64,000 nt of DNA from Dipteris shenzhenensis (taxonomy: Eukaryota > Polypodiophyta > Polypodiopsida > Gleicheniales): NCBI GenBank assembly GCA_047967505.1, contig CM106540.1. The stretch is one strand, 5' to 3'. A model generated the notes under the pieces. The model was not told where the DNA came from. It did not search any database and saw only the letters and a list, made by a program, of their open reading frames with translations. Shown here piece by piece: positions 1 through 10,544 of the stretch. Position 1 is the first letter of the stretch, and each line of letters begins with the position of its first letter. A program made the translations under genes and the position numbers.

Positions 1-1190
1 TGCCCCCCTGTAGATATTCCATTACCACCTCCACTAGATCCCGCCCAACCCACCCAACAAGCTACCCAACCTCCTCTCCCTCAGACAACACTGCTCGAGT
101 ACTCATCCAATGCCTCCAACACCACCACCGCACAGCACAGACCCTACCCATCCATCACCTCCAACTCTTTGATCGACCTCCCTGATGAGGCATTCAACAC
201 ATTGCTCAAAGCAACCCATTTTGTACAAAGCACCGATGCCACAACTACTACAAGCCCCCCAAAGACAGAGCCAATGCCGTTGGCTGATGACGAAGCTCCG
301 CCATCCCCACCAAGGTCTCCTCCTGAAGATATTCATTGGTGTCCAGACTTGCAGTACTTCCGAGAGTTGCCAGATAGTGCGCCCATGCACCATTGGAAGC
401 ACCAACTCGAGGGCTCCAACCTCCATCTCTTACGAGATTCTGGAAGTGCTCCCTCTCACACTGTTCATAATGCAGTCATTCGACGACTGGCAGCAAGCGC
501 ATCCCAAACGCACAAGAGGAGGATACAACTTTGCCCCCGATGCCCCCGTCCCTGTGACTGAAGCAGATGCCGTTCTACAGCCCAATTGGCAACTCCCATT
601 TTTTAAGCTAGAGAAATTTTGGCACTACTACCACAGCGCGCCCATCGATTGTCGAGTCCACCCACTCTATGGAACAACGTTGAACTTGGGCCGCCTTTTG
701 AGCTCTCCAACAATAGGACCCCAATGTGTTGTATAATTTTCCAAAGTACAACTGCCCAAAAGAAATGATGTAGGAAGGTTTTTCCTTTTGCTTCCAGTCA
801 TTCAATGACACCTACGGCTCCGTAGATCCAGCCATCGTCGTCGTCGTCCACTTCAATCGCCTCATCCTCTTACTACTCTGCGATCTTCCTGCCCACATCC
901 GCCCCATCGACGATCGCATTCACAATCTAACCAACCAGATTGTCTTCAACCCCGACGTCGGTCCATCTTAGTTCCAAGCCCTCCGCCTCTACCTACACAT
1001 CCGCAACCTCCACGGGCATCACCTCCGCACTTACGAGGATATGCATGCCACCCATTTTTGGAAGTACCGCTCGTACCTCACTCACCTCATGTCCAAGCAG
1101 CTGGACCGCTACGCTATCCTACAGTCAGTCCTCTCCACCACCCTCCTCCAGTGCGGCTGACCCGAGGATGGATTAGCAACAGGAAAGGGG
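1..1190 (+). pseudogene. decayed 3' coding end of an LTR element (uncertain)
   Basis: The + strand carries proline- and threonine-rich coding-like sequence that moves between frames: one open stretch covers about 169-561, another about 185-736, and a third can be followed from about 800 to 1190 through several stops. I recognise no named domain. The last part reads into a purine-rich tract (AGGAAAGGGGGC, 1181-1192) directly before a TGTTAAC sequence, the arrangement of a polypurine tract before a 3' LTR. This suggests the 3' end of a retrotransposon polyprotein, but an unrelated decayed gene is possible. The left end is cut by the window. Confidence 0.3.
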
Positions 1191-1193
1191 GCA

Positions 1194-2140
1194 TGTTAAC
1201 AACTGCCAAATGCAGGGTAATCAATGAGTAAAGGTGACCAAGAAAATGATCTACTTCGACAAGACAAGCTCAAGGGAGTTTGATACCCAAATACACCAAG
1301 GTCAAAGATTACAAGCAATCTGCACATGGAAAGAGTATAGCTCAAACTCAGGGAGTTTGATCCCCAAATACACTAAGCCCACCCAAAAGTCCAAAGATTC
1401 CAGGCAACGTGCATAGGTTATATGTTCCAGCTACCCCCGCTCGAAACAAGGAGGTGTTAGAACAAGGAGATGTAAACTTTTGGACCACGAAGAGTGCATG
1501 TGCCTTGCACTGTTCAACTCCACATCCACATGAAATAGTGACACCAACAAAAATAGCCCCGAAAGAAATACAACTCAAACTCAAGGAGTTTGTTCCCCAA
1601 ATATTCCAAAGAAAAGGCTTCCTAGAGCGATATTCAGGATTACCTTTGAGTGTCGCATGGAAGCCTAACCTCGTCACTCTAAGTTTTGAGCTGCGCTCAT
1701 GAGGTTCGAACACCAAACAGGTGAAGATGTAAGGGCGCCCAGGGAGTTTGAGCCCCAAATCACCCGAGCCTAGGAGTGGTGAGGCTAACACAAGTGCTAT
1801 TTGGGAACCAGTTAGGATCACCTCCTAATACTAGGTTTGTCCCAAGCGCTTTAATATGGTTAACACAAGCGCTATTTTTGCTAGTATGGAGAGTCGGTAA
1901 GAATAGCAATATGCCTTGGTGCCCTATGAGCCCAAGAGCCCATGGTTGTAAAGTGAGGGAGAGTGCTAAGAAGAAAAAGGGTTGGCCCTCCCTTCAAAAG
2001 GTGACTTGTATAAAAGGCCAAAAGTTTGACTTTGGTCTTCATTGTTGTTTGCATAAGTTTGAATACAAGCTCCCTCTTCTCTTCCAAGAGAGTTTTTTGG
2101 GTGTTCTCTTATTTCCATTGTAGTGCCTTTGTGGTTGTCA
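1194..2140 (+). repeat. candidate 3' or solo LTR
   Basis: It begins TGTTAAC after a purine tract and may end at CA at 2140. A TATAAAA box lies at 2009-2015, leaving about 100 bases for R-U5. The interior has four diverged copies of a short motif around GGGAGTTTGATCCCCAAAT (near 1275, 1350, 1585 and 1740), and two copies of an ACACAAGYGCTATTT motif (near 1788 and 1863). No second LTR is present, so the ends are guesses. Confidence 0.4.
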
Positions 2141-2348
2141 CTCCATCCCAATGTCACTCCCATCTGCCGCCCGTCCAATTGCCGTCGCTCCCATTCGTTG
2201 CTGGTCCGATTGCCAACGCTTTTGTCCATCCACCACTCCCGTCTACTGCTCCTGTCTGATTGTCGTGTCTGATTGTCGTCTGCTCATGTCCACTCCTGCT
2301 AACCCATTAGTCCACGATTGCCCCCTATCCCCGCCCACCGTTAAGGGC

Positions 2349-2472
2349 AGGGGTAATCCCCCTCCCCTTATTTCTTGGCGGCCACGGTCGCCAGGGGAGG
2401 AAGAGGGGGAGGTAATCCCCCTTTCCTTATTCACTGGAGGCCATGGCCGCCAAGGAATAAGGGAAGGGGGAG
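2349..2472. repeat. two adjacent long palindromes
   Basis: The second palindrome, about 2417-2470, pairs arm 2417-2432 with 2455-2470 (one mismatch) and is centred on GGCCATGGCC. The first, about 2353-2408, has a similar but less perfect design centred on TGGCGGCC/GGTCGCCA. Both are flanked by GGTAATCCCCC. Each strand could form a strong hairpin. A foldback element or MITE-like remnant would fit; no coding capacity is seen. Confidence 0.65.
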
Positions 2473-2512
2473 GTAATCCCCCCTTCGGTTGTCCTCTCCC
2501 TCCCCCCCATGC

Positions 2513-3285
2513 CACTTTGCATACAGGTCAATACCACCTAGGTTGATGCCCATGCAAAGTATTGTACCCATCAGATATGATTAGCATTATAGACCAGGCA
2601 TTAAACACCATTTTTGCCTTAGTGTCATGAACAAGCATAAAAAAACACGGTCCTAGGTGTGTTATTCGAACAAGTACTTATCGGATTGGTGCACCACATT
2701 GCATGCAACTCAATGCCACCTAGGTTGAGGTGTGTGCAAAGTATTGTGTCCATCGGTTATGCTTTGCATGGTCGATCAAGCATTAAACACCGATTTTGCC
2801 TCAGTATGTGCACATCCGTAAAAAAACACACTCCTTGGTGTGTTATCCGAACAAGTACTTATCGTATGGGCGCAGCACATTGCATGAAACTCAATACCAC
2901 CTAGTTTGAGGTGCGTGCAGAGTATTGTGTCCATCAGATATGGTTTGGATGGTCGATCACGCATTATACACCGTTTTTCTCCTAGTGTTATGCACCATCG
3001 TCAAAAAACACGCTCCCAGGTGTGTTATTCGAATAAGTATTTGTGGGATGGGTGGACACTTTGCATGTAGGTCAATACCACTTGGGTAGAGGCCCATGCA
3101 AAGTATCGTGCCCATCGGATATGATTTGCATTGTCGACCAAGCATTAAACACCGTTTTTGCCTTAGTGTCATGCACAAGCATTAAAAAACACGGTTTCCA
3201 ACAAGTACTTATCGGGTTGGCATGCTACATTGCATGCAACTCAATACCACCTATGTTGAGATGTGTGCAACGTATTTATGGAGTA
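2513..3285. repeat. tandem array, about 182 bp unit, 4.2 copies
   Basis: The anchor TCAATACCACC recurs at 2528, 2710 (one change), 2891, 3072 and 3241, giving periods of 182, 181, 181 and 169. Units share a TTAAACACC block, a run of A followed by CACG, and an AACAAGTACTTATCG block. The last unit is cut short near 3285. The copies are clearly diverged from one another, so the array is not recent. Confidence 0.9.
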
Positions 3286-3399
3286 AAGGTTAACATTCAT
3301 GGGAACACAAGAAGGCCCAAAATAAGAGCCTCAACGATCTTGGCAACATCAATAGACTAGATTCATGAAAATGCTTTACCTCAACCCCATCTATCTAAA

Positions 3400-5006
3400 A
3401 TGTATCTTCCGATAAGTTTGATAAAAAACATAGTGTTTAAGTCTATTGGAGAAACACAGAGTCAAAGAAGGCATGCTCTGACATCTTTTCACAATTTGTA
3501 TACTCTTTGGAAGAAGAACTTTGTACATGTTAAAATCCCAAAAAGGCAAAAGATGTCAAAGTGCAATGACTGTGATGATCTAAAGCGATCACTTGAGAGT
3601 GCAACGTCTCCAGAGAGAATTTCATCATGGACTTGTTCGGCATTCTAGACTAAAATATGCATTTTGGAAGGAGCAAGCTATTTCTCATCCAAATGAGTAC
3701 ATGTGCATTATTGTAGATGGTATTACCTTGATTCATTAAGACTCCACCTAAGCTACAAGGAAAATACTTTTTAAAGACACATCTATGTGGAATGTAGTGC
3801 ATGGATTTAAGTTTTTTGCAGACATATGGATTGATTCCTTGCATCCATGATAGCAATCAAGTTGTAACATTAGTTATGAAGGCAATTCACATTGTACATG
3901 CAAAAAAAGGTCACCTACCAGCAAATTTGAGAATACAGACAGACAATTGCGGATGAAAGAATAAGAATGTACTCTTTTTTGCATTTTGCTCAATGCTAAT
4001 AGCTCATCAAATCTTCAATGAGATTGAAGTTGGGTTTTTGTTGGTTGGACACACACATGAGGATATCGATCAGGTTTTTAGCATAGTCTCGAGAGAGCTA
4101 AAACACAAGGACATGGAGACGATGGATGACTTGATAAGAAAATGTGGCAGGCAAGTTGGTGGCCGCAAGGAAGGTACACTATGCTCCATGGTTGAAAGGA
4201 TGTATGATTGGAAGAGCTTTATTCTACCTTTCATACAAAACGGTAGTGATGCCCTAATTGGTCATAGCGCTCCACACTACTTTTGCTTTTTCTTAAAGGA
4301 TGAAAAACCAGTGATGCAGTGGCAACACTATTCTTTTGATACAACATGGGAACCCGAAGAACCTTACTGTCTCTTAACTTCAATTCTAAGCAAAGAAATG
4401 CATCCAGTATGGGCTCCTATAAAAGAATTCAACGAGAAATCTAACGGTGAAATAGAAGGCTTAAAATCTTTTATTACATAGAAATAGGAAACGCTTCATA
4501 GATTTTCTAATTGGAAGCCCTCTTGGAAGGAACACATTGCTGTTGTAATTAAGAAGACCTATCAATTGACAAACGACCTTGAGAAAATGCAAGCAGATGA
4601 TGCTAAGGCAAAATGGCCTTTATTTTGGCCAAATGTTGGTTACGACTTGCACCCATCATTTGATGTCTTTGAAAATGAGTTTGATTCACTACTCCCACAT
4701 CCATATTATGGACCGAGGAAGAGAGAGTTTATGCCAGAAGTAGACATTGACATCCACTATTTTGTTGCAGTTCGACCATCGGACGATGAGCATGAGAATA
4801 TTAAGTTATGGGTTGCAAAAATGGTGGACGTGAGCATGGATGACCAGGGAAAAGTTCCAACATTTACAACAATATGGTATGAGCCAAGGGGTAGGAAGGA
4901 GAACCAGGATAACAATACATTGTATATTGGTTGTTTGAAAAAGGAATGGGTCTCAAACCATGAAGTAGTTTCAGAGCTTTCCACAGAGACAGTCATAGTA
5001 TCCTAG
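3400..5006 (+). pseudogene. DUF7869-like protein, broken
   Basis: Three coding pieces line up in order. The first (3400-3648) has the N-terminal pattern HVKIPKRQKMSKC followed by NDC, a putative metal-binding Cys pair. The middle (about 3650-3990) must change frame to give an IIVDGI block and a LRIQTDN block. The third (3993-4481) carries VGHTHEDIDQVFSIVSREL, the hallmark I associate with DUF7869 proteins. The same frame continues at 4566-5006 after stops at 4479 and 4485. Function of the family is unknown to me; the conserved acidic and His residues suggest a nuclease- or transposase-like fold, which is inference. With several stops and shifts it cannot make a full protein. It could be the remains of a DNA transposon. 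Confidence 0.55.
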
Positions 5007-6540
5007 AAATCAAGGACACAGAAAACAAGGAAGCACATGGGATATGATGTAGAAGAAAAAATAAGAATACCGCTACCAATTATTTCGCACGTTACAGAGT
5101 TTTTGAAGATGCTTGCTAAGGAGAAAGTAGAAGGAGATAGCGCAAATGAAGAATGCCCATGACAATACCATAATACCATTCAAGCATCAATAAAGACTCC
5201 AAATGACGGCGTTCATACGAGATTGAATGAGGATGGCATCCAAGCAACAAGTGATGATGAATCAGACATTCAAACAAACAAGTGTCAGGATTGCCCATTT
5301 GTACTTAACACATTTGTCAAGGCAGAATTGAGTTATTGAAAAAGCTGCGTGTCAGACTCCTTTGTACAAAGGCTCATGGACATCGATATTTCTTGTAAAT
5401 ATATGACAATGTAAAATTGCAAGCATTACTATTACTATTTTTGGTGCACATTTAAATAGTCTTTCATATCTCTTATCTATTTTCACCTTTAAATTTTTTG
5501 GGACTTTAAGAGTATTATAGTTTTCTACATGAAATTTTAAGTGCATTCTTTTGAATTAAATTATATTAATAAGTCTTTATTTTGAAAGTGATTTTTTATG
5601 GATTTAAATTAACTCATGATTTTTCTTAAATGTGAATAGGATTGTTAAAAACAAGAAGTACAAAACTAGGATTTAATTGAAGTTTTTGCATTAGTAGTAC
5701 ACCATTATAGAGACAGATTGTGAAATTTATTATGTGAAAATGATAGTGCCAAAAAGTGAACTCTTGATTCTCGAATGAGATTTTCATGAAGTAAACTTTT
5801 CATTTGGGAATGATTTTTGGGATTAGTCCAAGAATAGGCATATGAGTTCAAAATTAATGAAATAAGTATTTATATATATGTGTGTGTGTGCGCGTGTATG
5901 TGTGTGTGTGTGTGTAAATAATTTATATATATATATATATATCTCTCTCTCTCTACTTCTATTCTACTTGGCCATGCGTGCCACCTCACTGAGGTTGACA
6001 TGCCTAGTGTCGCACGCGCTGTGATCACTGATTTGTCATGCGCTGCGCTTGCTGATTTGCCATGTGTAGCCTTGTGTGTTGTCTGTTGTCATGTGCCCTG
6101 TAGCTCTGTCTCCCTATAGCTTTGCCTCGTTGTAGCTCTATCCCCCTACAGCTCTCGCCCATTGACTGCAATCCTGACCCCCTTCAGTCTGGCTGCTTGC
6201 TTTCTGTTGCCACGTGCCTCTGCTCTTCGCCCCTGACTGCGCTCTGGCTCTGATAGCTTGTGACCCTTTGAGTCTTGAATCCCTCCACTCTAGCCACGTG
6301 GCACGTTTTGCTGCTCTCTGCCCTCCCCGTGCCATATGGTACGCTCGCATGTTTGTGGTTTTGGCCGCCACGTGTTCTCTCTCCACGCTCAGGTGTGCAC
6401 GCCCAGTCTGCCTCTTGCATTGCCACTTGGTGCTCCAACATGGGAAACTCCCTCTTCTCTCCTCGAGCCTCTAGAATCCATCCCGAAACCTTCAAATCTC
6501 TTCCACGTCAAAAGGTTTGCTAATAGCGTCTCTTAAGAAA
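5007..6540. other. non-coding, AT-rich then GC-richer, upstream of MurJ
   Basis: I see no gene. The first 850 bases are AT-rich. Mixed (TG)n, (TA)n and (TC)n microsatellites lie at about 5868-5956. From 5960 the sequence has many short CCACGTG-like and GCCATG-like words and no clear reading frame. It may hold the promoter of the MurJ gene starting at 6712, but I find no convincing TATA box. Confidence 0.5.
5868..5956. repeat. compound (TG)n(TA)n(TC)n microsatellite
   Basis: Runs of TG, then TA, then TC follow each other directly. This is simple sequence with no other feature. Confidence 0.9.
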
Positions 6541-6700
6541 AGAAGAAAAGAAGAAAAGAAGAAGGAAAAGAAGAAGAAGAAAAAGAAAGAATAGAAGCTG
6601 TTACGTGCTATACTTTTGAGGGAGGAGAAGAAGAAGAAGAAGAAGAAGAAAGAATAGAAGCTGTTACGTACTGTGACTTGCTACACTTTTGGGGAGGAAG
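6536..6700. repeat. GAA-rich tract with a tandem duplication
   Basis: Two GAA/GAAAA runs are each followed by the same block, AGAATAGAAGCTGTTACGT, at 6588-6606 and 6651-6669, and then by a similar CTAYACTTTTGRGG block. The unit of about 63-73 bp is therefore duplicated. It ends a few bases before the MurJ start codon at 6712 and would lie in its 5' leader or core promoter. Confidence 0.8.
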
Positions 6701-6711
6701 AAAGGCCAGCC

Positions 6712-7284
6712 ATGGCTTCCTGCTTCTTCCCCCCTTCCATCTATGTGACACCTTGCAAATCATGCCGCCACATCACCATCCCCTCCCAGACTCTTCCTCA
6801 ATGGAAGCCATCCCAACCCTTCCCTCCCACCGGTATTGGCACCTTTCGAAGCTCACTAACGAAGATCAATCTCTGGACACCCCACCCATGGTCCATACTC
6901 TGCTCTGCATCAGATCTCAATTCGTTCTCAAAGTTCAAGCCCGACATCCCACGGAAGCAAGGACGTAAGCTTTCCATCTCATTCTTGTTCTTCTTTTTGT
7001 GAGACACAAGCCTCTATGCTTTGTACTTGAATGCAATGCAGCTATCTCAGTGGCTCGCTCTTCTCAATGCGCAGAAAATTTGATGCGAATTGCGGGTTTC
7101 ATTGGACTATCAACGATCCTGAGCAAAATAATTGTACCCAACAGTCTGCTCTTTTGAAGCCTTTATCACCTGTGTGTGTGTCTTTTCCCAACAGCGTATT
7201 TGACGAGTGTAAATTTCAGGGTTTACTTCGAGAGACTTTGTTGGCCGCGGTATTTGGAATGGGTCCAATTGTTACTGCATTCAA
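6712..7284 (+). CDS. MurJ: MurJ/MviN lipid II flippase, exons 1-3, with plastid leader
   Basis: Exon 1 (6712-6964, phase 1 end) starts MASCFFPP and is rich in Ser, Thr, Pro and basic residues with almost no acidic ones for its first 60 residues, like a chloroplast transit peptide. Exon 2 (7042-7133, phase 0 end) and exon 3 (7220-7284, phase 2 end) follow across GT-AG introns of 77 and 86 bases. The join reads RIAGFIGLSTILSKII then GLLRETLLAAVFG, the first transmembrane segment and basic loop of MurJ. MurJ moves lipid-linked peptidoglycan precursor across a membrane, here presumably the plastid inner envelope. The Arg of LLRE is kept. The acidic residue usual just before AF (DAF/DAY) is Thr here (VTAF). 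The reading frame continues without a stop into exon 4 at 40102. The match is by recognition of the family, not by a search. Confidence 0.85.
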
Positions 7285-7951
7285 GTACGTTTTCCTGTCA
7301 TCTATGCCCTTTTAACTCAATAAAAGAAATGTTAACGAAACGTGACCATACCTCTTTACTTTACACGATCGTTCATGCTATTTACAAAAGAGAGGCCTCT
7401 TAAGGTGGAACAAAATCTTATATTTCAATTATACTATACTCCGCTTGGATGGCGTTGTGCCCCGTGGATAGTAAGACTTGAAGGAAACTCTCCATTCTGA
7501 AGGTCGGCAGTTTTTCGTTCTTTCTCCGACCTTATCCTTCCAATCTTTGACCTTTGCAAAGATTTTGATTTGTTTGGAAGAAAATAACTCAGATGATACA
7601 GCTGTAATCATTAATGAAGGCGAGGAAATATATTGTGCAGGAATAGATCCTTTTGTATCTGCCGGATTGCACCAACTCAGGGAGGCAGTTATGCAATGCC
7701 TGGCACATATATGAGCTGCTTGTTACAGTTGGAAATCCATCCTTTTTAGCATGTGTGCGTGTCTTGCTAATCCTAGACTAGAAGACTTTAATGTGATGAA
7801 GACCGCCCCCCTCGGTTTTCATTTGCTATTGCCTATCTTCATGTTGTGCTTAGTCATAGGAGAGATTCTTGCAAATGTTAGGAACATAAAGAACGTTTCT
7901 TCAACTGAGCTGGCGGACACTCCTTTAAATTGCACACTTCTTGTTGTCACT

Positions 7952-8322
7952 TGTTGAGATATGGTGCCATGAGCACATAATTAGAGGCAAAGATATGGTC
8001 TAGGAATGTATTAAAGTAGCCACCCAAGGATGTGGACTACATGATGTGAAGATGTGGATCAAGGATATCCACGAGGAGAGATGTGGATCAGAGGATCCCA
8101 CAAGTATTGACTATTCTAAGGGCACTCTCTATATAAGAGGCCTATCATGTATTGTTGAGAAATGCACATTCACTCAAGATTCTGTTTATGAGTTCAAGCT
8201 AATCTATCTTGGAATCTAATTGACTTGAGGTACATGTCATGAGCACTCTCTTCATCATATTTCCACATAGGTCCATCTACCTTAGAGCGCTCCATAGATC
8301 CTGAGGCATGCATGTTTTCTCA
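7952..8322 (+). repeat. 5' LTR of the 2.6 kb element
   Basis: It matches 10169-10544 along its whole length with few differences. A TATATAAG box sits at 8130-8137. It starts TG and ends CA. Confidence 0.9.
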
Positions 8323-8334
8323 TGGTATCAGAGC
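8323..8334 (+). other. primer binding site, tRNA-Met type
   Basis: TGGTATCAGAGC begins at the first base after the LTR, where the tRNA primer for minus-strand DNA anneals. Confidence 0.85.
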
Positions 8335-10168
8335 TTAGGTCTAGTATCCTAGATTAGTTATATGCACGCCTTAAGAACTCGTGAGTTCTCGTAGTTTTAG
8401 AGTAAGGTTCTTAGAGAGTCTTCAATTTTTTTTTTTGGAGTTCCTTCTTGGTTTTTTATGTGAGGTCTCTTTGTAGAGATTTTTTGTAAGGTTGATCGCG
8501 TGTATTGTAAGGTTCTTTGACGGAGATTTGTGTCTAGCTCCTTCTCTACTTCTTAACAGCAAGCCAAAGCTTTTAACAACAGAAGAGGCAGCCCAACCAA
8601 TAGCCGCCAACAAGAGGCAGGCGTCTCGTTGAAGTGCTAGTCCATCGCAGTTCCGACTCCAACAAAGCACACGGATGCATCAATCAACTAGCGCTGCAAC
8701 AGAGCTTCTCCTACCGACCGGATAGTAGCGCTAGCTCCAACAACATTTGCAACAATGATCCTTCATGTGAAAGTCGGCCTCATCCACACAAAGCAAAAAG
8801 GCAGCAACTTCCTACAGCTAGTGAACAAAAGGACTCTAGTGCTAAACGGATAGAGGAGACTCAGGCAACGACCCGGCACTCAGCTACCATAAGAGACTCC
8901 ACAGAGCTGCCTACGCCCACCGACCTTAGCAGCCGCCTCTCCAACACAACCCAAAGGCTACGACCTCCTTCAACGAGATCCACCAAACGTCAACAGCCGC
9001 TCATTAGCAACCAAACGGCTCCTTTCATCCTCACGCTACAGCCAAGGCTCCACGAGACAACTCCAAGGTTCCATGACACGGCAGACCAATAGGAAACCGT
9101 AGATGGAATTTTGCTCTTGCACCTCCCGCGCGCCAACCTACGACCTCTGCTCCGGATGTCCATCAACAAGCTCCTAGCTCTAGCAAAAGCTTTAACAATT
9201 CAGCGCCAAAGTGACTCTCCTAGACAGCTGAATAGTCAACCTTGCCATAGCTTCTTCCAATGACTACCTCGCCGACCACAACACTCAAGCGACCTACGTC
9301 CATGGCTCAAGAACAACTCCTAAACTTCATCTACAAGCCCTCTACAACGATGTTGGCAACCACAAACAAAGTCGTCGTCCTCCATGCGACACCGTCTCTG
9401 TGCAGATCTATCCAGAAGCCCAAGGTTTAACAACCTTAGGACACGTGGAATTTCCACATCATCATCCATGTGGCAGATAAGACTCAATCTTGGTCTAGTT
9501 AACTTAACCCACCATGGCTAGAGTTAGGGTTAGTTATGCCACATCAGCATGCACAGTCAAAGTGCCACATAAGCACATAGACCCTTACTAAGCACAGTGT
9601 GTAAGCAGCATGTGACTCCCTTTGCCACATCATTAAAGGCCTCTTCACAGAAACTTCGACAAGCCGTAACTTTCAATCCAAGAAGAATTCGCACGCGCTC
9701 AGAATCATTGTATGCAATTAGACACTGCCAATATTGAAAGAAATCAATTGATAAGACCTTTGTAACAAATGACAAATCAAAGCAATAATGCACACATCGC
9801 TGTCATAAGCATGCCAAAAGCACAAGTGCATGAGATGACAATAGCACAGAACATGGCATCCACACATAAAGCATAAAAGGCATAGGAAGAACAAAGCATC
9901 ATGCATCAAGCTACATCAAGCAAAGAAGAGAATGCCATCAACAACATGTATTGAAAAGCAAAAGCCTTTCCACCTTTAGCCTATATTCTTGTAAATCAAG
10001 CCTGATTACCTGCAAGTAGCCATGTAAGCACTCAAGGGAGGTATGGACATGTAAAAGCCACACTTGACCACCTTATGTAGCAAGGTATACACTAAGGGGA
10101 GGTGATGGAATGTAAACTCACATCTCACCACCTTGCGGTAGCCAATGGATCATGGCACTAAGGGGAGG

Positions 10169-10544
10169 TGTTGAGATATGATGCCATGAGCACATAATTA
10201 GAGGCAAAGGTATGGTCTAGGAATGTATTGAAGTAGCCACCCAAGGATGTGGATTACATGATGTGAAGAGTGGATCAAGGATATCCACAAGGAGAGAGGT
10301 GGATGAGAGGATCCTACAAGTGTTGACTATTCTAAGGGCACTCTCTATATAAGAGGCTTATCATGTATTGTTGAATAGAGAAATGCACATTCACTCAAGA
10401 TTCTGTTTATGAGTCAAAGCTAATCTATCTTAGAACCTAATTAACTTGAGTTACATGTCATGAGCACTCTCTTCATCATGTTTCCACATAGGTTCCATCC
10501 ACCTTAGAGCGCTCCATAGATCCTGAGACACGCATGTTTTCTCA
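10169..10544 (+). repeat. 3' LTR of the 2.6 kb element
   Basis: It is the second copy of the 7952-8322 repeat, preceded by the polypurine tract at 10158-10168. It has a small insertion (GAATA in the TTGTTGAATAGAGAAATG block) relative to the left copy. Confidence 0.9.

Larger units (their letters stand above)
7952..10544 (+). mobile_element. non-autonomous LTR retrotransposon (TRIM/LARD-like), 2.6 kb
   Basis: Two LTRs of 371 and 376 bp start TGTTGAGATAT and end TTTTCTCA. Directly after the left LTR comes TGGTATCAGAGC, a tRNA-Met primer site, and directly before the right LTR the purine tract CTAAGGGGAGG. The 1.85 kb interior has no protease, RT, RNase H or integrase. Its longest open stretch, 8634-9092, codes for a Ser/Thr/Gln-rich sequence with no domain I recognise. 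Flanking bases are TCACT on the left and TCATC on the right, so an exact target duplication is not visible. It would need enzymes from another element; its primer site and LTR start resemble the copia element at 16403. Confidence 0.85.

Noticed and set aside
7478-7714. Open frame of 78 codons soon after MurJ exon 3
   Set aside because: No MurJ similarity, not phase-compatible, and the true next exon is at 40102.
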